A stretch of 14,027 nucleotides of DNA from an uncultured Ruminococcus sp. (GTDB lineage: Bacteria; Bacillota; Clostridia; Oscillospirales; Acutalibacteraceae): positions 1 through 14,027 of the forward strand of contig CACXDV010000201.1 in assembly GCA_902766585.1 (NCBI GenBank), read 5' to 3'. Each line of letters begins with the position of its first letter. Positions within the stretch are counted from its first letter, which is position 1. The position numbers and the translations under genes are program-made. This document shows, in pieces, positions 6,427 to 12,281 of the stretch. The notes below the pieces were generated by a model. The model did no database searches and had not been told where the DNA came from. It saw only the letters and a list, made by a program, of their open reading frames with translations.

Positions 6427-7461
6427 ATGACAGATATCATTAAAAAAATCATTACGGAGCATGATATTAATGATAATGAACTTAAACTGCTGATAGAAAA
6501 TGCAGATTCTGACAGCGAATTATTTTCTGAGGCGGATAGGGTAAGACGGCAGATCTACGGTGATAAGGTTTATCTGCGCGGACTTATCGAATTTACGAAC
6601 TATTGCAGAAATAACTGTTTTTACTGCGGTATTCGCAGGGATAATAAAAATGCCCGGCGTTACCGTCTGAGCAAAGATGAGATCCTGAACTGCTGTAAGG
6701 AGGGTTATGCATTAGGCTACCGTACATTTGTACTGCAGGGCGGTGAGGATCCGTATTTCACTGATGACAGGCTTTGCAGTATCGTTTCGGAGATACACAA
6801 TCTTTATCCTGATTGCGCTGTTACGCTTTCCTTGGGTGAAAGAACAAAGGAAAGCTATCAAAAACTGTTTGAAGCGGGCGCAGAGCGTTATCTGCTCAGG
6901 CATGAAACGGCGGATGCCGTACATTATGCAAAGCTCCACCCTGATTCAATGTCATGCGAAAACCGAAAAAGATGTCTCTATGATCTTAAAAGTATAGGCT
7001 ATCAGGTCGGAACAGGATTTATGACAGGCTCACCGTTTCAGACTACAGAAAACCTTATTGCCGATATACGTTTCATGCAGGAATTAAGTCCCGACATGAT
7101 AGGAATAGGACCGTATATAACACATAAGGATACGCCGTTTTCCTCGTTTCCGAGCGGAAGTCTTGAACTGACCTTAAGACTTATTGCAATAATAAGGCTG
7201 TTATTTCCGTATGCCCTCATTCCGGCAACAACAGCCTTGGGCACAATATCTCATACAGGAAGGGAAAAAGGACTGAAAGCCGGAGCAAATGTCATTATGC
7301 CGAATTTGTCTCCCGCAGCGGTAAGGAAAAAGTATGAGCTTTATGACGACAAGATATGTACAGGAGAAGAATCCGCACAATGCAGAGCCTGTCTTGAAAG
7401 ACGTGTAAGCTCGGCAGGATACCGTATTGTTACCGACAGAGGAGACCGTGCAGGAATATGA
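6427..7461 (+). CDS. hydE: [FeFe]-hydrogenase H-cluster radical SAM maturase HydE
   Basis: HydE is a radical S-adenosylmethionine enzyme that acts on the cysteine-bound Fe(CO)2(CN) synthon from HydG on the way to the dithiolate-bridged [2Fe] subcluster. The 344-residue length is normal. The radical SAM cluster motif Cx3Cx2C is C60, C64, C67 within VYLRGLIEFTNYC. Other hallmarks are VLQGGEDPYFTDD (102-114), RYLLRHET (154-161), GFMTGSPFQTTENL (197-210), GPYITHKDTPF (228-238), PATTALGTI (266-274) and GANVIMPNLSP (286-296). A second Cys set C311-x7-C319-x2-C322 matches the optional C-terminal Fe-S site of Thermotoga HydE. The ATG has GGAAGG 6 nt upstream and follows the GCS2 gene's stop by 3 bp, so the genes are co-transcribed. 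No hydA, hydF or hydG is visible. A HydE paralogue with a different substrate is the main alternative. Confidence 0.85.
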   Translation: MTDIIKKIITEHDINDNELKLLIENADSDSELFSEADRVRRQIYGDKVYLRGLIEFTNYCRNNCFYCGIRRDNKNARRYRLSKDEILNCCKEGYALGYRTFVLQGGEDPYFTDDRLCSIVSEIHNLYPDCAVTLSLGERTKESYQKLFEAGAERYLLRHETADAVHYAKLHPDSMSCENRKRCLYDLKSIGYQVGTGFMTGSPFQTTENLIADIRFMQELSPDMIGIGPYITHKDTPFSSFPSGSLELTLRLIAIIRLLFPYALIPATTALGTISHTGREKGLKAGANVIMPNLSPAAVRKKYELYDDKICTGEESAQCRACLERRVSSAGYRIVTDRGDRAGI

Positions 7462-7478
7462 CGGTTATAATAAAAATA

Positions 7479-7515
7479 ACTCCCGTGGTTTTTGGACCGC
7501 GGGAGTTTCGTTTTT
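7479..7515. terminator. Bidirectional terminator between hydE and the phosphatase gene
   Basis: ACTCCCGTGGT (7479-7489) pairs with ACCGCGGGAGT (7496-7506) over 11 bp with one G-U, around a 6-nt loop. TTCGTTTTT follows on the plus strand; on the minus strand TATTTTTATT follows. It can therefore stop both the hydE operon, 18 bases after its stop codon, and the converging kinase/phosphatase operon. Confidence 0.88.
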
Positions 7516-7554
7516 CCATATTATGCCGAATTTAATTGATGATATAATGCCTGA

Positions 7555-8220
7555 TCAAAGTATTATTTCAGCGCCTTCAATTATACTGTCCTTGGCTTTC
7601 TTTTGAAGCAGGTCCCAATTGGGCTTTCTGTCGGAAAGATTATGAGCGTCACTGCCGAATAAATAAGGATAGCCGTCATTGATAAGTGATTTGACAAATC
7701 TTTTTTCTCTGAAGCTTCCGAATGCTTCATTATTTATCTGGAAAATAGCGTCTAATTTTAATACTTCTTCAAGCTCGGATTTTTTATAATAATCAAGGTA
7801 ACGATGGATGTGAGCAATTATCGGGGTAAAACCGTATTCATAAGCGGTATCTGTTATTTCCTCAAGATACCATGATGCAAAGTTGGAATAAGGCAGCTCC
7901 ATAAGAATATATTTTGTATCACCGATACGAAGCTTATCAATATCCGGAAGCTTGCTTATCCCATGCTCGACAGCGATTTCAGCGCCGAGAATAATATTCT
8001 TGTTTTCCGGATCAGCCTCGATAAGCTTTTCTAAAGCGTGATTTCTTTTTTCTAAAAAGGATGCAACGCTTTTTTCACGATGTGCATAGAAATGGGGGGT
8101 GGCAATTATATTCCCAACCCCCTGTGATTTGATCATACTGATCATTTTCAAAGACATTTCTACGCTTTTTGAACCGTCATCTATCTTCGGCAGGATATGA
8201 CAATGATGTTCAGTCAGCAT
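7555..8220 (-). CDS. PHP-type protein-tyrosine phosphatase (CpsB/YwqE family)
   Basis: This 221-residue cytoplasmic metal-dependent phosphatase is expected to dephosphorylate the Tyr cluster of the adjacent BY-kinase. Metal-ligand motifs of the PHP fold are in order: HCHILPKIDDG (6-16), ATPH (40-43), GAEIAVE (79-85), ELP (108-110), AHIHRY (136-141, where most relatives have AHPERY) and GSDAHN (189-194). I chose the ATG at 8220 because GGAGG lies 6 nt before it; the ATG at 8226 abuts the GGAGG. The gene overlaps the kinase stop by 11 bases, so the two are coupled, with the order kinase then phosphatase. It is slightly shorter than typical members (about 240-255 residues), without missing motifs. 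Confidence 0.87.
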   Translation of the reverse strand: MLTEHHCHILPKIDDGSKSVEMSLKMISMIKSQGVGNIIATPHFYAHREKSVASFLEKRNHALEKLIEADPENKNIILGAEIAVEHGISKLPDIDKLRIGDTKYILMELPYSNFASWYLEEITDTAYEYGFTPIIAHIHRYLDYYKKSELEEVLKLDAIFQINNEAFGSFREKRFVKSLINDGYPYLFGSDAHNLSDRKPNWDLLQKKAKDSIIEGAEIIL

Positions 8221-9736
8221 TTTCATCCTCCGCTTTTTCTTCCTCAGGGTCGCGGCCGTACTTATATCCGTAGCTATAGCCATAGCCGTATTTCTTATAC
8301 TTATACTTGTAATATGATGCGCCGTGCTTATGATATACATCATTCATTACAAAGCCGAGAACATTTGCCTGTGCAAGCTCTATCTGTTTCATACAGTTTG
8401 TAAGTGCTTCATTTGTTGTCTGTCCATAGCGTATAACAAGAACAAGACCGCTGATGTAATCTTTAATAACCATTGCATCACTAACTACGTTTATTGGCGG
8501 AATGTCGATGATAACATAGTCATACATTTCCGTAAACTGCTCAAGGAGCTTTTTGAAGCTTTCCGAAGCAAGAAGTTCTGAAGGATTCGGGGGGATAGGA
8601 CCTGCTGTTAGAAGATCAAGATTAGATATAACATTTTTCTTGATTGACTTATCAAGGAAGGACTTTTTGATAATAAGTGTTGAAAGACCTTCGTTATTCT
8701 TTACTCTGAATGTTCTGTGCTGAACAGGCTTACGCATATCTGCATCGATCAAAAGCACACTGCTTCCTGTTTGTGCAAGTGCAATAGCAAGGTTTGCAGA
8801 TGTAGTTGACTTACCTTCTGAAGGAGCAGGGCTTGAAACAGCAATTACCTTTCTGTCTGAATCGGCTGCTGTAAAAAGAATATTTGCTCTGATCGTTTTA
8901 TAGCTTTCAATAACATTAAAGGGTACATTCTTTTCTGTAAGAAGACCTCTGGATTCATATCTGTGTTTAGCTTTTTTGCCCTTTTTCTTTTTGCTGCTGC
9001 CGAATTCCTGAATCTCACCGATAATAGCCTTTTTATATCTTTGACTTATTACATCCGGATCCTTAATTGTATTGTCAAAATAATCAATGGCGAAAACTAT
9101 AAATACAATAATAAATAATGCAATAGCCATACCGATAAGAGTATTTTTTAAGGCGCTTGGCGCAACAGGTGAGGGATAAACTTTTGCCTGGTCTATGGTA
9201 TTGATAGAACCTACGCCTACAGCGTCCTCAACGTATTTTGGAGCTACCTTTGTGAGGTCATTGCATATATCGGCAGAAAGTTTCGGATTCAGTGTAGTTG
9301 AAACAATTTTTACAGCAGATGTATCCTGTACAGATGATATTGAAAGAGTGCTTTTTATTTCTGAAGGACTTACTTTTCCGGTATTTTCTACTTTGATATA
9401 TCTGCTCAGTTCGTTTACGTCATATTGTGTAAGCAGCATATCTCCTACAGCATTCAGTACAGCATCATCCTTAAGTACCTCCATGTAGGTATTAACAAGC
9501 TGTTTTGAGTTTGTTATATTATTGATGTCGGCAGCACTTTCTGAAATTCCTGTGTAGCTCTGTACATACATAGTAATATGTGATGAGTACTGCAGGGGCA
9601 TCATCAGCTTAGTGTATGCAAATGCGGCAAAGCCTCCGCAGAAGGTAATTACAATTATGATAAGCAAATGACTCCATAACAGCAGCAACAGATCTTTAAT
9701 GCTGTAAGCGTTTTCCGTTTTGTTCTCCATTTTCAT
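8210..9736 (-). CDS. Polysaccharide-export tyrosine autokinase (fused Wzz + BY-kinase)
   Basis: This 508-residue membrane protein controls chain length and export of capsule or exopolysaccharide by cycling autophosphorylation. It has an N-terminal Wzz/chain-length domain with TM1 (about 16-40), an extracytoplasmic loop, the Pro-rich YPSPVAPSA (187-195) before TM2 (about 199-218), a Lys-rich linker (249-258), then a BY-kinase. Walker A is SSPAPSEGKST (301-311), Walker A' VLLIDADMRKP (327-337), Walker B YDYVIIDIPP (405-414). The C-terminal tail has ten tyrosines at 475-493 alternating with Lys/Gly, followed by an acidic end. Firmicutes usually split the transmembrane activator and kinase (CapA/CapB, YwqC/YwqD), so the single polypeptide is Wzc-like. 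Start: ATG at 9736 (AAAGGA upstream); ATG at 9730 is equally well placed, and a TTG further upstream is unlikely. Confidence 0.9.
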   Translation of the reverse strand: MKMENKTENAYSIKDLLLLLWSHLLIIIVITFCGGFAAFAYTKLMMPLQYSSHITMYVQSYTGISESAADINNITNSKQLVNTYMEVLKDDAVLNAVGDMLLTQYDVNELSRYIKVENTGKVSPSEIKSTLSISSVQDTSAVKIVSTTLNPKLSADICNDLTKVAPKYVEDAVGVGSINTIDQAKVYPSPVAPSALKNTLIGMAIALFIIVFIVFAIDYFDNTIKDPDVISQRYKKAIIGEIQEFGSSKKKKGKKAKHRYESRGLLTEKNVPFNVIESYKTIRANILFTAADSDRKVIAVSSPAPSEGKSTTSANLAIALAQTGSSVLLIDADMRKPVQHRTFRVKNNEGLSTLIIKKSFLDKSIKKNVISNLDLLTAGPIPPNPSELLASESFKKLLEQFTEMYDYVIIDIPPINVVSDAMVIKDYISGLVLVIRYGQTTNEALTNCMKQIELAQANVLGFVMNDVYHKHGASYYKYKYKKYGYGYSYGYKYGRDPEEEKAEDENAD

Positions 9737-9843
9737 CCTTTTCCTTTCAGAATAATCTGCTTTCTCCAAAGCTGAAAAAAGTTATACATGATGCTGTAAA
9801 TAATGCAGTATCATTGCATTTTTACACTTGCTCACAATTTACA

Positions 9844-9872
9844 ATTCTATCAATAATATCTTAAAAAGTCAA
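9844..9872 (-). promoter_or_regulatory. Promoter of the kinase/phosphatase operon
   Basis: On the minus strand, TTGACT (complement of 9867-9872) and TAGAAT (complement of 9844-9849) are 17 bp apart, giving a start near 9837 and a leader of about 100 nt before the ATG at 9736. Confidence 0.6.
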
Positions 9873-10006
9873 TATTCTCATAGTTGTTAATTTTTAACAT
9901 TATAATAAATCAGCGAATTATCCAAAATACTGCAATATTATGTTTAATTGAATGTAAATATAACAAACGAAAAATTAAGACATAAAATGTGTGGCCGAAT
10001 AAGGTG

Positions 10007-10035
10007 TTGACAGATTTTTATTATTGTGATAAAAT
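10007..10035 (+). promoter_or_regulatory. Promoter of the marR-ABC exporter operon
   Basis: TTGACA (10007-10012) and TAAAAT (10030-10035) are separated by 17 bp. The start is predicted near 10042, inside the operator that follows, so MarR binding should block initiation. Confidence 0.7.
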
Positions 10036-10036
10036 G

Positions 10037-10063
10037 TAAGTATACTAACAATTAGCTTGCTAA
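10037..10063. promoter_or_regulatory. Tandem MarR-type operator
   Basis: Two adjacent dyads follow the -10: TAAGTATACTAA (10037-10048, imperfect) and TTAGCTTGCTAA (10052-10063, perfect 5-bp arms). Their centres are 15 bp apart. An outer GTAAGT/ACTTAC pair (10036-10041/10063-10068) spans both. The half-site TTAG/CTAA and the position over the start fit autoregulation by the MarR protein encoded next. Confidence 0.6.
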
Positions 10064-10101
10064 CTTACCTGATGTTGTTTATTATTAAAGGAGGGAGCAG
10101 A

Positions 10102-10551
10102 GTGGAACAAAAGAAATATCTTGGGATCGAGATAAGCAGAACGGGCAATATCCTTAAGCGCAATTTATGTAATGATGAAGCAAGCCGGCGGATAGATGAG
10201 GCTACGGGAAAAAACAGCTGGATAATCGGCTTTATCGGTTCTCACAGTGACAGGGATGTTTTTCAGAGAGATATAGAAGAAAAATTTTCCATACGCCGTT
10301 CGACCGTTTCAAGTATGCTTAAGCTTATGGAAAAAAAAGGTCTTATCGTCAGAGAAAGCGTTTCCTATGATGCGCGGCTGAAAAAGCTTACTCTTACACC
10401 GAAGGCGCAGGATATGTATATGGAAATGATAACGAATATCAACAATTCCGAAAAACAGCTTCGCCGGAATATAAGCGACGAGGAACTTGAGGAGTTTTTC
10501 AGGATCCTTGAAAAAATCAGGAAAAATGCGGAAGGAGAGACGAAAAATTGA
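10102..10551 (+). CDS. MarR-family transcriptional regulator
   Basis: This 149-residue dimeric winged-helix repressor probably controls its own operon and is released by a small ligand, often an export substrate. The winged helix lies at about 52-105: RDIEEKFSIRRSTVSSMLKLMEKKG holds the recognition helix (RRSTVSSMLKLME) and the wing follows in SYDARLKKLTLT (88-99), with the conserved D-x-R pattern. N- and C-terminal helices (about 6-45, 104-142) would form the dimer interface. The start is GTG at 10102, preceded by AGGAGG with 7-nt spacing; in-frame upstream codons lie within the operator region and are unlikely to be translated. Its stop overlaps the TTG start of the ABC gene, so repressor and pump are made together. 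Confidence 0.88.
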   Translation: MEQKKYLGIEISRTGNILKRNLCNDEASRRIDEATGKNSWIIGFIGSHSDRDVFQRDIEEKFSIRRSTVSSMLKLMEKKGLIVRESVSYDARLKKLTLTPKAQDMYMEMITNINNSEKQLRRNISDEELEEFFRILEKIRKNAEGETKN

Positions 10552-12281
10552 TAAAGCTTCTTGCAAAGAGTATCAGGGAATATAAGAAACCATCCATTCT
10601 TGCGCCGATATTTGTGACCTTTGAGGTTATTATGGAGGTACTGCTCCCGTTTCTTATGGCAGACCTTATAGACAATGGTGTAAACAAGGGGGATATGAAT
10701 CATATTCTGATACGGGGACTTATGCTTGCGGGTGTGGCGTTTGCGGCGCTTGCATTCGGCGCATTGTCGGGAAAGTATGCCGCTGAGGCTTCTGCCGGCT
10801 TTGCGAAAAATCTGAGACACGATATGTTTTATAAGATACAGGAATATTCTTTTGCGAATATTGACAGGTTCTCAGCATCGAGCCTTGTAACAAGGCTTAC
10901 AACGGATATTACCAATGTACAGAATTCCTATCAGATGATAATTCGTGTTGCTGTGCGCGCACCGTTTATGATGATATTTGCGATGATAATGTCGTTCAGC
11001 GTAAATGCACAGCTTTCATGGGTATTTGTCGCATTTATTCCGATAATAGCCCTCGGTCTCGGACTTGTAATACGCTTTGCGCATCCCGTATTCACCAGGG
11101 TGTTCAAGACCTATGATAAGCTGAATAATGTTGTTCAGGAAAACCTTCACGGTATCAGAGTCGTAAAATCCTTTGTCCGTGAGGAGCATGAGGTGAAAAA
11201 GTTCAGCGATATATCAGACAGGATATACAAGGATTTTTCAAGGGCTGAAAAGACAGTAGCCTTCAATATGCCGATAATGCAGGTATGCATTTATGCCTGT
11301 ATCATAATAATATCATGGTTTTCCGCAAAGCAGATAGTTTTCGGTTCAATGACAACAGGTCAGCTCATAAGCCTTATGACCTATGTATTCCAGATACTTA
11401 TGAGCCTTATGTTCATTTCCATGATAATGGTTATGGTCGTGCTTTCAAGAGCATCTGCTGAAAGGATCGCGGAGGTGCTTACCGAGAAGCTTGACCTTAC
11501 AAACTGTGATTCTCCTTTGAAGGAGATAAAGGACGGCAGTATCGTATTTGATAATGTTTCATTCAGCTATTCAAAGCATGAGGATAATCTTTGTCTTAAA
11601 AATATCAGCCTGAAAATAGGCTCCGGTGAAACCATAGGCATTATAGGAGGTACAGGCTCTTCAAAATCAAGTCTTGTTCAGCTTATACCGAGACTGTATG
11701 ATGTAACGGGAGGAAGCATTTCTGTCGGCGGTGAGGATGTCAGAAAATATGACATTGAGGTTCTTCGTGACAGCGTTGCAATGGTTCTACAGAAGAATGT
11801 GCTGTTTTCGGGAACGATAAAGGAAAATCTCCGCTGGGGTGATCCTGATGCCTCCGACGAGGATATAATAAGGGTATGCAGGCTTGCACAGGCTGATGAT
11901 TTTATTGAGCGTATGCCCGAAAAATATGATACTTATATAGAGCAGGGCGGAACCAATGTTTCAGGCGGTCAGAGACAAAGACTGTGTATAGCAAGAGCGC
12001 TTCTGAAAAAGCCGAAGATACTTATTCTTGACGACTCCACCAGTGCTGTCGATACAAAGACGGATAAGTTCATCAGAAAGGCTTTTCTTGAGGAGATACC
12101 CGATACCACAAAGATAATAATAGCCCAGCGTATTTCGAGCGTTCAGGATGCAGACAAGATAATTGTCATGGATAAGGGTATGATCTCGGATGTGGGAACT
12201 CACGAGGAGCTTCTTGCAAGGAATCCTATCTACAGTGAGGTATACAATTCTCAGAGAAAGGGGAGTGAGGATAATGGCTGA
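10548..12281 (+). CDS. ABC exporter half-transporter with degenerate ATP site
   Basis: This 577-residue protein has an N-terminal six-helix exporter domain (about 15-305) and a C-terminal nucleotide-binding domain (about 331-565). Walker A is GGTGSSKS (367-374), Q-loop Gln 415, signature VSGGQ (471-475, intact), Walker B ILILDD (491-496). The catalytic Glu is replaced by Asp496 and the H-loop His by Gln527 (IAQRIS). These paired changes mark the degenerate partner of heterodimeric exporters such as TM287/288, LmrCD and EfrAB. It should pair with the next gene's product in the membrane and export drugs, peptides or lipids; the substrate is not deducible. The start is TTG at 10548 (AGGAG 10 nt upstream), overlapping marR's TGA; no closer in-frame ATG with an SD is apparent. 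Confidence 0.9.
   Translation: MIKLLAKSIREYKKPSILAPIFVTFEVIMEVLLPFLMADLIDNGVNKGDMNHILIRGLMLAGVAFAALAFGALSGKYAAEASAGFAKNLRHDMFYKIQEYSFANIDRFSASSLVTRLTTDITNVQNSYQMIIRVAVRAPFMMIFAMIMSFSVNAQLSWVFVAFIPIIALGLGLVIRFAHPVFTRVFKTYDKLNNVVQENLHGIRVVKSFVREEHEVKKFSDISDRIYKDFSRAEKTVAFNMPIMQVCIYACIIIISWFSAKQIVFGSMTTGQLISLMTYVFQILMSLMFISMIMVMVVLSRASAERIAEVLTEKLDLTNCDSPLKEIKDGSIVFDNVSFSYSKHEDNLCLKNISLKIGSGETIGIIGGTGSSKSSLVQLIPRLYDVTGGSISVGGEDVRKYDIEVLRDSVAMVLQKNVLFSGTIKENLRWGDPDASDEDIIRVCRLAQADDFIERMPEKYDTYIEQGGTNVSGGQRQRLCIARALLKKPKILILDDSTSAVDTKTDKFIRKAFLEEIPDTTKIIIAQRISSVQDADKIIVMDKGMISDVGTHEELLARNPIYSEVYNSQRKGSEDNG

Larger units (their letters stand above)
9737..10101. other. Divergent promoter region between the kinase and MarR operons
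   Basis: These 365 bases are AT-rich and hold no gene. They contain the leftward kinase promoter (9844-9872), the rightward MarR promoter (10007-10035) and the MarR operator (10037-10063). A short perfect repeat GTTAA/TTAAC lies near 9886-9898. I see nothing else; the kinase leader is about 100 nt with no clear structure. Confidence 0.6.

Noticed and set aside
8221..8343. N-terminal extension of the phosphatase gene into the kinase coding region
   Set aside because: The extra residues are low-complexity antisense-free read-through of the kinase Tyr tail in another frame, with no PHP homology, and GGAGG is correctly spaced only for the ATG at 8220.
10057..10101. Upstream in-frame start adding 15 residues to MarR
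   Set aside because: Those codons overlap the operator and transcription start region, and the GTG at 10102 has a well-spaced AGGAGG.
11646..11670. GGTGSSKS in the first ABC subunit as a damaged Walker A
   Set aside because: The invariant Lys and Ser are present and, as I recall, close relatives share the SSK form; the informative changes are Asp496 and Gln527.
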